From assembly GCA_964019695.1 (NCBI GenBank), contig OZ026526.1, positions 12,917,754-12,981,753 on the forward strand: a stretch of 64,000 nt of DNA. Direction: 5' to 3'. This DNA comes from Loripinus fragilis (Eukaryota > Mollusca > Bivalvia > Lucinida > Lucinidae). The notes below the pieces were generated by a model. It saw only the letters and a program-made list of their open reading frames with translations. It made no database searches and was not told the DNA's origin. The translations under genes and the position numbers were made by a program. Shown here piece after piece: positions 1 to 12,614 of this stretch (position 1 is the stretch's first letter; each line of letters begins with the position of its first letter).

Positions 1-483
1 TTTTTTTCTTTATTTAATGAAATTTGGATTTCTTCTGTTTGAAGAAAATTATCAATTGAACCGTTTATGCATGTTAAATGATTCATACATTTATTCTGCT
101 TGAAAAATGGGTAGGTTTATGTATGCTGGAAGATGGAGAAAATGTAAAAGATAATCAAAGAAAGGAGATTTCAATTAGAAACATAAAGTTATCAGAGTGT
201 ACGAGCAGAAATCGCTGCATCCAGAGTAGAATATATGTTAGAGACATGTCAGTTAAAGGTACGCTTGTTAGAATAAGAATGAGTCATTCACCTTTGAAAA
301 GGGGTCAGTTGTTTTAAAGGCGTAGTCATTAAAAGCTAACGTCAGAGAATTGAAAGAGAATACTGCATTCGATTCTGAATTATTTGCAAACGAAAAACGG
401 TGATATATGTTGGCTATGCAGATATGGAAAATGTTATAAATAGTGAGACATAATCAAAAAATCCAAATACACTTGCAGTGTAA
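1..483. other. Unannotated AT-rich DNA
   Basis: No gene, RNA or recognisable repeat is seen. A 79-codon open frame (78-317, +) has no recognisable motif and no splice or start context that would support it. Confidence 0.5.
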
Positions 484-1970
484 TTGATTTTCCCAGAAGT
501 GAAATTTCAAAGGTTATTTCCCAAGGTAAGAATATATATCATAGGAGCAGTAGATTTATGTGAGAAGAGCAAACTTTCCTCATAAGAGAGCTCTAAAAAT
601 CGGTTGGTGACTAGGTCACATGTCATTTCCCAGAAGAGGAAACAAGAAGTTCCCCAGAAGTGGAAAAAGGTATTTATCTGGTATAAGGTAATTTTGAGAT
701 TGCCCAGGAGGTGGAATCGATTTTCCCAGAAGTGGGAAAAGTATTTACCTGGTAGAAGGTTATTTTCAAAGGTAAGAATATATATCATAGGAGCTGTAGA
801 TTTATGTTGGAAGAGCAAACTTTCCTCATAAGAGAGATCAAAAATCGGTTGGTGACTAGGTCACATGTCCGTTCCCCAGAAGTGGAAATATGAAGTTCCC
901 CAGAAGTGGAAAAGGGTATTTATCTGGTATATGGTACTAATTGAGATTTCCCAGGAAGGGGAAGCGAGTTCCCCAGAAATGGGAAAAGTGTATTTATCTG
1001 GTAAAAGATAACAATTTGAGATTTCCCAGGAAGTGGAAACGAGTTCCCGGGAAGTGGAAATGGTATTTAACTGGTAGAAGGTTATTTTCAAAGGTAAGAA
1101 TATATATCATAGGAGCTGTAGATTTATGTTGGAAGAGCAAACTTTCCTCATAAGAGAGCTCAAAAGTCGATTGGTGACTAAGTCACATGTCATTTCCCAA
1201 GAAGGGGAAACATGAAATTCCCTTGAAGTGGAAAAAGGTATTCATCTGGTATCAGGTTATAATTGAGATTGCCCAGGAAGTAGAAACGAGTTCTCCCAGA
1301 AGTGGGAAAAAGGTATTTACCTGGTAGAAGGTTAATTCCAAAGGTAAGAAAACGAAACATAGGAGCAGTAGATTTATGTGGGAAAAGCAAACTATCCTCA
1401 TAAGAGAGCTTTAAAATCGGTTGGGGACTAGGTCACATGTCCATTCCCCAGAAGTGGAAATATGAAGTTCCCCAGAAGTGGAAAAAGGTATTTATCTGGT
1501 ATATGGTACTAATTGAGATTTCCCAGGAAGGGGAAGCGAGTTCCCCAGAAATGGGAAAAGTGTATTTATCTGGTAAAAGGTAACAATTTGAGATTTCCCA
1601 GGAAGTGGAAATGAGTTCCCGAGAAGTGGAAATGGTATTTAACTGGTAGAAGGTAACAATTGAGATTTCCGAGGAAGTGGAAACGAGTTCCCCGGAAGTG
1701 GAACGTGGTATTTACCTGGTAGAAGGTAATATTTGAAATTTCCCAGGAAGTGGAAACGAGTTCCCCGGAAGTGGAAAATGGTATTTACCTGGTAACAATT
1801 GAGATTTCCAAGGAGTGGAAACGAGTTCCCCGGAAGTGGAACGTGGTTTACCTGGTAGAAGGTATTAATTGAGATTTCCCAGGAAGTGGAAACGAGTTCC
1901 CCGGAAGTGGAAAAAGTTATTTACCTGTTAACAGATAATAACTGAGATTTCCCTGGAAGCGGAAGTCAGG
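484..1970. repeat. Two-level tandem repeat array
   Basis: A short unit of about 67-73 bp, carrying the words TTTCCCAGGAAGTGGAAAC, GAGTTCCCCGGAAGTGG and TATTTACCTGGTAGAAGG, recurs through the block and is cleanest at 1590-1970. A longer unit adds GGTAAGAATATATATCATAG, followed by TAGATTTATGT and GGTTGGTGACTAGGTCACA; it starts near 522, 771, 1095 and 1342, spaced 249, 324 and 247 bp. The short peptides readable here in both directions are repeat products. The block decays into ordinary sequence after about 1970. Confidence 0.85.
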
Positions 1971-3106
1971 TTGAAAATGCAGACTGAAGGTCTTGATTTT
2001 CTAAAGATGCAAAAGTCCCTTAGAGCAAAATCAATGAACAAATAAAAAAAAAAAATAAAATAAAAATCTCAGATGAAAATAAGGGTAGACTTTCAAACAA
2101 CGAAGTATTTGGTTTTAGTATGGTTTTGGGAGAGAAAATGTCCTCCATATGAACAAAGATGGAGGAGTAAATATGGTTGTATAGAGCAGTATTTAGAAGA
2201 TAAAAAATGAGGTCAATGTTTATTACAAAAAAAAAAAAAAATGTATTCACTCATAAAAAATCAGGAGTAGAAAAGGTGATTTTCAAAATATTGCCATGAT
2301 GGTAAGTTACGTGAAATATCAAAATTAAAATGTCAGTAAAATGGATATGGTATATTTCTAATGAGCAATGCGTTTATTTATGTCAGAGAAAGAAGAAAAT
2401 TAAATTGACTGATATATGGGATCACAAACAAATGACAAGTTCAGTGTTTATTATAACGTAGATACAAATAAGTTAATTCCAGATGAGTTCCCAGTATAGA
2501 AGTTGCCCGATTATTAGCTCAGTATCAGAGTTAGCAGAGGGGAACTGTTGAGTATAATAGATATGGCAGTTTGTTGTACTTTAAGAGTTTCAGACCAGCC
2601 GTTTGCACCTGATTATCTAATTTTAATAGGCGATACATTTAGCAAAACAAAAGTAAATAAATAAGTAACTAAAATGAGTACCAGATACAGCCATTTTAAT
2701 CAGACAAAGTATTATATGCAAATGGGCATGAAAACAATGATATTTTTGGAAAATAAATTTTAGATTCCAGCATGATTGCAATGAAAATAAGAATAATATG
2801 TTTTGACAATAAGGCTATTTGTATATGGCTATTTGTTTTCATTTGTTGCAGGTATTGGCTCAATCAGAAACATACAACATCATCTGTTTTGATAAAGGGA
2901 TTTAGAAGGGACTTTCTGAGCAAATCTCAACACATTGTGTCCTAAAGCAAGCGGAAGTACAGATAAGTACACGTGTACCACGTGTTTAAGCACTGTCCGC
3001 TGGAGGTCACCTGACAGTAAAATAAGTATGTTAAAGATTTTTGAGACAAACTGTTAAAAATGACAGAGGTGATGTCTATGTGAGGCATTGTGATGTGACT
3101 TATTAG
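1971..3106. other. Unannotated AT-rich DNA
   Basis: Poly-A runs (for example 2042-2056 and 2226-2241) and AT-rich sequence. No coding or RNA feature can be supported. Confidence 0.5.
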
Positions 3107-3410
3107 AATCTATACAAAATTTTGTCGCTCTCTTTCTAACATTTGTATTTTCTAAGCGCGCCAACATGCAAACTGTGTTTGTTGTCTTTGTTAGAGTAAA
3201 GAATGGACTTAACATTCTGCTCGTTTCATCGAATAGAGCAGAATATTTGTCTAGGCGGTACTAGCATTAACAAAGGTTGTGCAGTATATTATTACTCAGT
3301 AGTCATGCACGGACTGAGAATAATCAGGTATTTGTGAACGAAGTGTCGTGAAAAATCAGTTCTAAGGCGGCTTCACAGACGTGAGCAACACACAAAATTT
3401 TGTATAGATT
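3107..3410. repeat. Inverted repeat pair, possible small foldback element
   Basis: The 19-bp word AATCTATACAAAATTTTGT at 3107-3125 is matched by its exact reverse complement at 3392-3410, enclosing about 266 bp. No target-site duplication was recognised, so mobility is only inferred. Confidence 0.45.
3154..3209 (+). repeat. 56-bp direct repeat, copy 1
   Basis: The sequence from AAGCGCGCCAACATGC to GAATGGACT is repeated without a visible mismatch at 3675-3730, 521 bp downstream. This copy lies inside the 3107-3410 inverted-repeat pair; the other lies outside it. Confidence 0.8.
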
Positions 3411-3674
3411 CGAGCAAGAGATCTTGCCGTGTTGATTTGCACGTCGTCATTGCTATGTGGTATACTGCACTGTTAAAATCACAGCAAGTTTTCGCCAAAC
3501 AAAAAATAGAAAGTTTGGTGTCATGTGGGCTGGACGGCAGGTACTTCGGCAATGAGAAGATCTAAGGGTTAAGTAAGCTGTGTTACTGGCAGGGCTTTTA
3601 CAAGCACTTCTTAAATAGATTTCATCAAGGTCTACAACGTCCTTCCATGTCACGCTGCTCATTTGCTCACATTA

Positions 3675-3730
3675 AAGCGCGCCAACATGCAAACTGTGTT
3701 TGTTGTCTTTGTTAGAGTAAAGAATGGACT
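3675..3730 (+). repeat. 56-bp direct repeat, copy 2
   Basis: Identical to 3154-3209. Perfect identity within otherwise unrelated flanks suggests a recent local duplication. Confidence 0.8.
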
Positions 3731-5342
3731 ACCACTTTTTGTCTGGGAATTTAGGGCTTTAAAGGAAATAATTAGCTTCCAGATGGGAGCGAATTCTTTC
3801 CTTTAAGAGCAGCCCCTTTTAGTTGGAAAACCTTATTTCAAGTATACTTTTAGACTCACTAGTATACAAGTATCCCCCTTACATCATTTTTAACATCAAA
3901 TAAATGTGCTTAAACTCTTGGAGGCTGAAGAGGGAAGAATGTCATCGCTATCAGAGAGGACTGCAGATGATTTTGTACTACACCGAAATTGACATTTGAG
4001 ACTTAATATCAGTCTAATTTTACTTGAATGTGCAGAATTTTCATTACGAGTACAAACGTGCGTAACTGCTTTTGATAACTAGCCATGCATACTTACAACT
4101 TGCCAGTAGTAAATGGTTGATTAAAAGCAAAAACTGCAATATGATTTCCATCAGTTCTGCTTCCATGGAAATTGCACAGCTAATCTGAAAAGGCAGGAAA
4201 AAGAATATTAAATATTGGTCAAGTCACATGAAAATACACTTTCACGCATTGAATGTCACATGTTTTAGGCCATGCCAAATATATTTTAATATATTCATCC
4301 CCACACACCCCTATGAAATATAAGCAAATAAAAAATTTTGGTGGAAGGTTTATAAAAAAGCCTTCCACCCCAATTTTTTCATTTGCTAAAAAAAGAAAAA
4401 ATGTTTGAAAAAGGCTGAACATTTTTGGTGCAATGTTTTGGCCAGCATTTTTGAAAAACAACAACAACAACAACTGGTTTTTATTTGGACACTTAATATT
4501 TATCATTTATTAATTGCGACCATTTAATTTCATTGTATTAAAGTTTCTATCAGCACTGTTCTGTTCTTTTAAAGCAGTCCGAAAAATAAGAAAAAAATAA
4601 AACCTCCCACCCGCCCTAATTTTTCACAAAATTCGGATGAGAATCTAAATATTTATTTGGCATGGTCTTACTGAAGATCAAGTTCTTGTCACTAGCATTT
4701 GTTTAAAAAAAGATTAGCAATTAAAATGAGAGAAAATATGTTTAAGAAATAGATCAGCTCAAGCATGTTTGGAGGTCAGTTGTATAGAAGATCAAATCAC
4801 GAACGCGCAGCGCGAGTGGTTGGTTTATCTTCGTCAACTGACCGACAAATAGTAAAATTATTACTCCACAATTCACGCCTATAGAGCTCATCAATTTCGA
4901 TTCTAACACAATAATCGACGAAAACATATTTGAAGTCTTCAGCTTCTTCCAACTTTCAGCCATTGGATTGAAGAAATCTCGCCAATAGTTTGACTGTGTC
5001 GCATACGTTTACATGTATCTGTAACGCTTTTCAAGCGTTAAAACGATGTTTCAACGTCTAACGTCATGACTGACGCCATTTTGCAGTACAAATGACGTCA
5101 GCAGGTGCGCGCTTTCCTCGCGCTTTCAAAACTGTGACATTATTGTTTGATTTAACACATTTGAGCATTGGCTCTTTAGGCGGGATGTGTTAGAATAAAC
5201 CTTAAAACGGCGTCGTATCGACGTCGATATAACGTTGTTTCGAAATTAAGCTTTCTGGGATAGTACTTCTTAAATATTGTATTGTCTAAAATTTACTGCA
5301 GAATGAGACAGGGCTTAAATCAGTCGATATAGACTTTACATT
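3731..5342. other. Unannotated region
   Basis: No gene is supported. A weak foldback occurs near 3750-3815 (GGGCTTTAAAGGAAAT with CTTTCCTTTAAGAGCAG); a similar one lies near 37356-37415. An open frame on the minus strand at 4754-4963 has no recognised domain. Confidence 0.4.
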
Positions 5343-5430
5343 GAGTGCTCATGTTTTATTGAAATTATAAAACGAGTTGTGGAAAAAGAGATAAAATGCG
5401 AGTTTAATAAATTCAATAATACAAGAGCAC
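5343..5430. mobile_element. Foldback MITE copy (GTGCTCATGTTTTATT family), degraded
   Basis: AGTGCTCATGTTTTATTG and AATAATACAAGAGCAC form the two arms, with AAACGAGTTG inside. The same family appears more intact at 34341-34461, where both arms are longer. This copy lacks most of the centre. Confidence 0.6.
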
Positions 5431-5869
5431 GGTTTATCATATGACTTTAAGATTACTTTGAAATCTCAACGTTAAAATCTTGTCATCTTGTACGCAACGT
5501 CGTTATGGACGTCATAACATTTCTCGGTTTACAGATTTTATTGCATGGCCTTATTTCACTCCCAGGCGCAACGTCATTATGATAAAAATAATTAAAGTCA
5601 TTGAAATGAGTAAAGCTAAAAGGAAACCCTTCGCAAGAGCAAATATAGAGTGAAAAGAAAAAAATCTTACTTAGATACTGTTCTCCCCTTTCTTAAATGC
5701 ATATGACAAATATCAGTTAATAATATCAACTTGCTTATTCCATTGTATACTTCAAATATTAATGCGTCATGTTAGAACAATCAAAATAAGACGTGCCCGT
5801 GCGTTAGAAAACAGGCCTTTCAAAAATTATATAGCAGTTCGTATATTTCATGTACATTGAAAAGGCATA

Positions 5870-6157
<288 letters not shown>

Positions 6158-6269
6158 TTAACGTAAGAAAGTCACTTTTCTTACTTAATGCAGGAATGTA
6201 CCATGTCCATTTTGAAAAGTAAACACTATTTTTGTGTAAAACGGACTAATCCCTTGAAACAAACAAATG

Positions 6270-6420
6270 AGCAATATCCATAAATTCAAATAATCAATTT
6301 TCAAACGTAAAATTATGAATAGATTCTTATTCATCCGCTCAGACTCAAAAGAACAGTCTCATTATGTACCCACAGCATATGTTTTGTTGAGAAAATAGAA
6401 AAAAAATTAATAACGCGCAG
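6270..6420. mobile_element. hAT-like palindromic MITE, degraded copy
   Basis: The words CTCAAAAGAACAGTCTCAT, GTACCCACAGCATATGTTTT, TTGAGAAAATAGAAAA and AACGCGCAGG match the family defined at 22766-22952. The left arm is largely lost. Confidence 0.55.
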
Positions 6421-7088
6421 GCTATAATATTGTTTTGTTTGATTTTGTTTTAGACTGAGATCTTGGGTTAGTGACTTTCTTTGACCAAACAAATAAATTA
6501 ACGCACGCGCGAAGTTACGAGAATGGTTCCAAGACTAAACTTGCTGTCGTACCCCAAAATGTGAAAATGTAATAAGGCCACGTAAATGTGAAAACTTTTT
6601 TCAGCACTGAAATAAAGAGGTAAAGCTCGTCGATTACCTCCACGTACAGGCATGACTATTACATGGCCGGGTACATTATTAATCAGAACGCATATGAACA
6701 GTGCCAGAACCTAGGGCGAGGACTGGGGTGTCACAAAACCGGTTTAAGTTGGTGCTCCTAGTGCATTTTGTGTTTTTATAGAGGATCTTATATGCAAACA
6801 GTACAGACCCAGACCAGAGACGCCGCAGAACGCGGCGTCTGATCAAGGCCTCCGCTGTTTACTTACAGAATGTTCTAAAATAATTTGAATGAAAATGAAA
6901 TATACCATCCATCATCCCTTAAAATGGAAATGGACTGGTCCAATTGATAACAGCGGGGCATTCCATTCGGCATAAATGGGTTAAACAAACCTCATACTGT
7001 TGCTACCTAACTGAAACAAATCTTTCACGTCTCGAATGAGGGTGCAGATAGATAATATTTTCATGTGGTATTTTATATATTTGGGCCG

Positions 7089-7320
7089 CGACGCGACAAA
7101 GCCTAGGCCTGTCTTCGGGGTTTCCGACAAAGCCAGACTCAAACCAGTCTTTACAGCTACAAAGACTAGCTAGAAAATTAAAATTTCACCTGTATCAAAT
7201 TAAGATATGATACGTTCCAAAAAGCGAATAATAATGGCGCTGATCAGTCTGTGCGAATGCGCAGTCTGGTCTGCGCCTTTGTTTTTCGCAAACCCCCGAA
7301 GACAGGGTTTTCCCGCGTCG
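7089..7320. mobile_element. Small inverted-repeat element containing a CGCA-palindrome repeat
   Basis: The ends CGACGCGACAAAGCCTAG...CCTGTCTTCGGGG (7089-7121) and the reverse complement of CCCCGAAGACAGGG...CCCGCGTCG (up to 7320) form imperfect inverted repeats of about 40 bp. Between them is a copy of the dispersed repeat whose centre reads TGCGAATGCGCAGTCTG. No coding content. Confidence 0.55.
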
Positions 7321-9300
7321 ATATACGCCGCGCAAAAATATTTTTGTAAATGTATTACTTGTAACGATCTAGCTAAAGGGAAGTAATTCAAAATAGAAAG
7401 GCGACTTATGTCTGAAGTGAGCCTTTCGAAATATATCTTCAGAAAATAAAAAATGATAATATTTTTGAAAAATAAAACTTTTAGCTGCCACATAAAACAT
7501 TGTATTATGAAATAATAGTAATATAGGTACTATCACTGCCCCATGCTGCTACAGGTATTCTTTAAATATTTATTTTATATATAAACTTAATTTTACAGGA
7601 TCCATTATGATTTTCCATGATTTAAATCTACGAAACAATTCCATGATTTTCCATGAAGATTTAAATCAAATTTTAGGGCCGCTTGTCGGTACATCTTAAA
7701 AAAGTCAAAAGCAATACTTTGCCTCGTGTAAGAATCGAACTTGTTTTTTTGTATGGCGGGACCAGGGGACGGCGTTGTTGGATTTGAGACTTACACGTGC
7801 CCTTGCAGCGGAATGCTGTTAGCGCCATTTCAGACTAACGCACGCAGTTACACTATTGGTGTCTGAAATAATCCTTTTCGATTATTGTGTTTTGAAAGCT
7901 GGGAATTAACTCAGTAAAGAAAACATATACAAGTTCAAACTGTTTAAATTTTGTAAATATCTCTGTAACTTGTCAAATAACTTTATCACAAACAAATTAG
8001 AATGAACAACGTAATTTTGGATGTTTTAATTCCAAAGTCCAGTTTGTTAAAGTAAGATTTAGAATTTAGATTCAAAGTATCAATGAAATAATTGGAATAA
8101 CGTTATTTTAAGAACTGATTTTCATAACTGCATAATTTTGTTAACTGACTCAATCAATCTCTCGCAAGCCCTTTCATACACCTTCCATGCGACAAATAAG
8201 GCTACTATACTTCCTGTCATTCGGTTCTCACAGAAGTTATTATTAGAAAGATTCTGCCACCCCCTCCCTGCATGTACATATATAGAAAAAGAGTTTCCTG
8301 TTAAAACCCCAAGACAGGTGATACATCTCCATAGGATAGGAACATTAAGATTAAAATGAAGATAAACATATTGCAAATATTGCGTGGGAGTGAAAGGAGG
8401 GGAGAGAGTAACTGATACCAAAACAGGTAGATCAGAGAAATAAGGCACTGCACAATATAACAATATATATTGTCAAATATATAACATGTCATTTGATGTT
8501 GACTCCCTAACCTTTTGGCGGGATGGCAATGGCGACATTTCAGATTAATACCTACAAATACGTATATTGTGTGGCGTTGGTGGTATTTCACTGACGCAGC
8601 TATGTCGGATAAACATACGTAACAACACGCAAGTGCAAGAACTCCAAGGACCAAGGACCAGAATAGAAAGACCCTGCGTACAGGTGGACAAACACGGTAT
8701 AACTATTTTATACCACCTATATTAGTGTAGACCTTGCACATCACGAGATATGTCATGCTAAAGTTGGTAAAGGTGGTGTAAAGGTAGTAATGGTGTAAAG
8801 GTAGTAACCCGCAACCCCCCCCCCCCCCCCTAACGAGGGGACATTTCACCAAATTATTTCATCTTTATAGTATATTTAAAAACGGGGTGGGGGTCGCGCG
8901 AACGAACCCCTCGAACCCTCTCCATATAGATCTGCTATTTACATTGTTGATGCAAAATGTATCATAGTACCCTAGCTTAAGTTTTCAAGTTTTCGTTTCG
9001 GTAATTCGACAAAAACGAATGATATTATACACAAAAAGGTTTTAAATTGAAAATTTTTTTTTCGTTCTATTTTTTGTTTTATGCAGGATTCATAAATCTC
9101 CATCCGGCGATTTGCTCGTTGAATCTACAGTTCGCGTTTTTTTTGGTCTTTTTCGGTATTTTGCAAGGCGATGGACGGTTATTCTTTGTCCAAAGCGACT
9201 TTATTATTTCTCTAAGATAACAACATTTTGGTTCTTATTTTTCTCTAACTTAATAAAGAATCTTTATTCCCATTTTGATGCAGCATTTATGGGGCCCTTG
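7321..9300. other. Unannotated region with short homopolymers
   Basis: AT-rich sequence with a poly-C run (8815-8830), a G-rich patch near 8884-8894 and partial duplicates of CTTAAGTTTTCAAG/TTTCGTTTCGGTA near 8975 and 9575. No gene is supported. Confidence 0.4.
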
Positions 9301-9312
9301 AAGGGAAGGTCC

Positions 9313-9515
9313 CAGTATCCCATATCCCTTTAAGTTATTTTGAAAAATATCCCATATCCCTATGATAAATATGGCAAATGTCCCCAAAATTCGGAAAGCA
9401 TTCTTTCCCCATATATCTAAAATTGATCCAAGTAATCCGTATCCCTTTAAATATTTACAAAAAAATATCCCGTATCCCTTTAAGTTTTTGGCCAATATCC
9501 ATGTATCCCTAAAAC
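9313..9515. repeat. Degenerate short tandem repeat (ATCCCTTTAA type)
   Basis: The words TATCCCATATCCCTTTAA, TATCCCATATCCCTATG, CCGTATCCCTTTAAATAT, TATCCCGTATCCCTTTAAG and ATATCCATGTATCCC recur irregularly. Units are short and diverged and spacing is uneven. Confidence 0.6.
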
Positions 9516-10480
9516 CCTTCCATGGCCTCATTTATATATCTCCGTAGGCCGTTTCGGTAACCTAGGCCTAGTACCAGCTTAAGTTTCCAAGCATTCGTTT
9601 CGGTACTATTGTAGTATTGCCCTTCAAATGGAACACTGTTTTTCGGCATTAACATTAAATCTAAAATGCGAATTTTAAATTTAATTGGAAATATATATTT
9701 AAACCAAAAAACCCTAATCAAAAATATTTTTTTGAAGTATGCATGCGTTTTCATAAATGCTGTGATATGGTCGCATTTTAACATTTTTAATGTTATAGGC
9801 CAAATAATATTCCCCTTGAGCGAAACGGATCAATGACTATCGGTTGAACATAAAGCCATGTATATACTAATATAAGACAATTTACAACAATGCTTCAGTG
9901 GTTTTAAATGTATCTATATACATATACTGGCCTGCGTTGCCATTTATTAGCTTATATAGTCAATAAGGTTTAAGATATTTCCAACTGTGTCACAAAAATA
10001 GTGACGTAAAAGAAAGGCCATAATTCGTAGACCTATAAAAGCAGCTTGGATTGCATCGTAAGCCGCACAATTTCATGCCTTCAACAAGATAATCGTCTGC
10101 TGTAATCTCTAATGAACAGTTTATAGATGAGCAAATACAGTATATCTATCCTAGGTGTATTGCACCGACAGTACAAAAATGGGTACTATATGGGTATTTT
10201 CATTCCAACAAAAACGAAGTTATTTATTTTTACAAGATACCAGAGCAGTAAGATTGACATCATTCTCCGCCAAAATTTAAATCTAGTTAGGGTTTTGCTA
10301 TTTCTATGCGCATGCAAATTTTCAGAGTGAAGAACCCTTTATGTAAAATTTTAAAAACGAAAAACCGTGTTCCATTTGAGGCACAATACTACAGTAGTAA
10401 CAAGCAGTGAATGATATTAAACTTAGTCTATTTTATTTGTCTTTTGGTGTCTAATTAACCTATTATTTATTATTCATTTA
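9516..10480. other. Unannotated region
   Basis: No recognisable gene or repeat apart from short fragments. A 67-codon frame at 10127-10330 has no motif. Confidence 0.4.
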
Positions 10481-10866
10481 GAGTATAAGGCCCGCTGGAC
10501 CTGCATGAGATGGCGAAACACGAGTAGTTTCGGTGAAATGCTTGATGAGCTTGAATGGTCATCTCTTGACAGAGGCCCGGAGGGACCAGTCCTCTTTGCT
10601 TCTCTTTCACAATATTCATTGTGGAGCAGTGTCTATTGAAAAAGACAATTATATGACCCCTGCTCACAGTTTGAAAACTACCAGGTCATCACATGATAAT
10701 GCTCAATACCTTAGACACCAGACATACAGTGATGCTCTGAAGAATTCCTTTTTCCCCGAACTATTCCATATTGAAAAAGCCTGTCTCCTTCTGTGGCCAA
10801 TACCCCCGCCAATACCCAGTCTACAGAGGAGTTTATGGCAATCTTATTTAAAGCAAAAAATCAGCC
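10481..10866 (+). pseudogene. LINE reverse-transcriptase ORF, C-terminal remnant
   Basis: Three overlapping frames together resemble the tail of a non-LTR retrotransposon ORF2. Frame 1 gives RNTSSFGEMLDELEWSSL (about 10508-10567). A shift leads to a second frame with CGAVSIEKDNYMTP and SDALKNSFFP (about 10565-10757). A second shift returns to frame 1 with RTIPY, a stop where a Trp is usual, then SLSPSVANTP and STEEFMAIL. The SFFP-RTI-x-x-W-x-x-L-P arrangement is a known C-terminal signature of several LINE families; the clade cannot be fixed. The element is 5'-truncated at about 10481 and is dead: two frameshifts and a stop. Confidence 0.75.
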
Positions 10867-10873
10867 AAAAAGT

Positions 10874-10909
10874 GTGCTGTGCTGTGCTGTGCTGTGCTGT
10901 GCTGTGCGT

Positions 10910-10947
<38 letters not shown>

Positions 10948-10948
10948 T
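10874..10948 (+). repeat. LINE 3' tail microsatellite (GCTGT, GTGTGC, GT)
   Basis: A GCTGT run passes into GTGTGC and then a GT run directly after the LINE remnant. Simple-repeat 3' tails are common for several LINE clades, so this is read as the element's tail; independent expansion is also possible. Confidence 0.7.
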
Positions 10949-11884
10949 TCGAAATTAGCACTCCCTGGCTATGAGCGAGGCCAGTAACGAAAGAAAGAAA
11001 TTGTATTTCTAAAGGTAAATAGCATAGGCCGTTTTGGTAAATCTGCATTGTACATGTAATAATTCCCTATTATTTTAATGATCTTTTTTTGGTAATTCGG
11101 TTTCGTTCCGGTATTTCGGCGTCTTGGTACCGCCCCGGCTACACGTAACTCGTTTTGGCTGCTTAATATAAAGAAGCGGTTACTTGTTAGCAAATTGATT
11201 TTAAGGGGAAACAACTCGCACCTTCATTGGACAAAAGAAGAAAATTCGTCAGCTCGCAAAGGCAGTTTTTCAGAATATTTCTTGAAGCAAAATGAGGCGA
11301 GTAACAAATATAGATAATGCTTAAGATTTTATTTAGGAAGTGCGGAACAATACAGAAAATTAAGTCGTCTCAACTAAACTTTTGCGATAGAAACAAAGCC
11401 CTGCGATTTGGGTTGATATTCGTACAGAACCGTTAGTCGTCACTCGTGTTCGTTAAACTTAAAAAAAAGCTACAGTTTGTTTACTGCGTATAAACGATAT
11501 CCACGCTCTCAAGAACAAATGGACCGTTAAGCTGTATATCAGAACAGCTGACCAATACAGTGTGTGGTTCTGTTTAATTATTCTGCATTTTCTTTGCTAC
11601 TATAAATCTCCAGAGAACATGCCATTTGTCACGTTTTCCCCTTATGAGGAACAGATGGGTATGGATGATTGATTTTTGAAAATGTTTTTTTTCTGGTATG
11701 GGAGCATACATAGGCTGACCTAGGCTGGATGCCATCTGATCATACTCTATCCTCCTAGACACATTCAAATATATAAATCTAAATGTTTTCAACCGACAGT
11801 GGATCAGTACCCAGAAGGACCTGAGCCCGGGGGGGAGGGGGTACTCTCATTTTTTCTTCATACATAGGCTCGGGCCTAGCATCT
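10949..11884. other. Unannotated region upstream of the RRM gene
   Basis: No clear promoter or first exon. A candidate mini-exon reads ATG AGG CGA followed by GTAACA at 11292-11306; it ends in the phase required by the exon at 12615, but nine bases are far too few to support it. Confidence 0.3.
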
Positions 11885-12190
11885 ACCACTAACCCCAAAA
11901 AATATCAGGAATTTTAAGCACCCCAAAAAATATTTGAAGTTTTAGTGACCCAAAAAATATCCCCCATTTTGTACCTTGACCATCAGAAAAGACCCTAAAA
12001 TGCATAGAAATGACTCCTGAAATTAGCCCAATTTTGTGATGACCCCCCAAAAATATCCACAAAATCTTCATACCCCAAAAAATATTCATTTTTCTGAAAA
12101 CCCCCCCAAAATATTGAAATTCAAAATTTTGAACCCCAAAAAATGCCCCAAGCCTATATATAAAAATATCAGAATATCTCCCCCCACCTA
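11885..12190. repeat. Degenerate short tandem repeat (CCCCAAAAAATAT type)
   Basis: CCCCAAAAAATAT and close variants recur at uneven spacing (roughly 25-45 bp) with unrelated AT-rich sequence between. The minus-strand frame rich in IFWG/FFG is a product of the repeat. Confidence 0.65.
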
Positions 12191-12204
12191 GGGACCTGAG
12201 TGGT

Positions 12205-12312
12205 AGAGTCATAGGTCAAGATAAGGAAATTTTGTGAGTAAAATTGTAATTACATGTTTTTTCTTACCCATCAATTTAAACATTTGTTTTGGTTGCTCTA
12301 AAGAACCGTCTC
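12205..12312. mobile_element. hAT-like palindromic MITE, left half
   Basis: Matches the family at 22766-22952: GTCAAGATAAGG, GAGTAAAATTGTAATTA, TTCTTACCCATCAATTT, AACATTTGTTTTGG and AAAGAACCGTCTCAT. The right arm is missing. Confidence 0.6.
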
Positions 12313-12339
12313 ATAGTTTTCCAATACACACTATTATCT

Positions 12340-12455
12340 GGAGCCCTGTAGAGTGCTTGTAGTGGTAGAATGCTGGCTTTGAGGTTGAGATTCTTGGATT
12401 GGGTCTCAGCAGAGGCACTGTGCTATGTCCTGGAGCAAACACTAAATCTCACTGC
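12340..12455 (+). mobile_element. tRNA-derived SINE, heavily decayed
   Basis: GTGGTAGAATGCTGGC resembles the A-box side and GGATTGGGTCTCAGC the B-box side of the intact SINE at 39544, followed by GCACTGTGCTATGTCCTGGAGC, matching the SINE body in broken form. Confidence 0.45.
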
Positions 12456-12614
12456 TTAAGGCCTTAATTAAAAATATGTTTGTTTCACCCGACCCAACCT
12501 ACCCACTGAAATGCCCACTACCCAAAATTTAGCTGTTAATTTTTTTTAGTTTGGGAAGCAAAAGCGAATCCCATGCCGACTGATGTAAAAGTTTTCATCT
12601 CGGTGTTTTTTCAG

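Noticed and set aside
7200..7493. Peptide NKGADQTAHSHRLISA as a protein domain
   Set aside because: It is the translation of the CGCA-palindrome repeat and recurs in decayed form elsewhere (near 21750).
10533..10958. 141-codon open frame as a gene
   Set aside because: It is one of the frames of a frameshifted LINE remnant and ends in the GT microsatellite.
11292..11300. First coding exon of the RRM gene (ATG AGG CGA then GTAACA)
   Set aside because: It has the right phase, but nine bases with an ordinary donor would be expected by chance in this much sequence.
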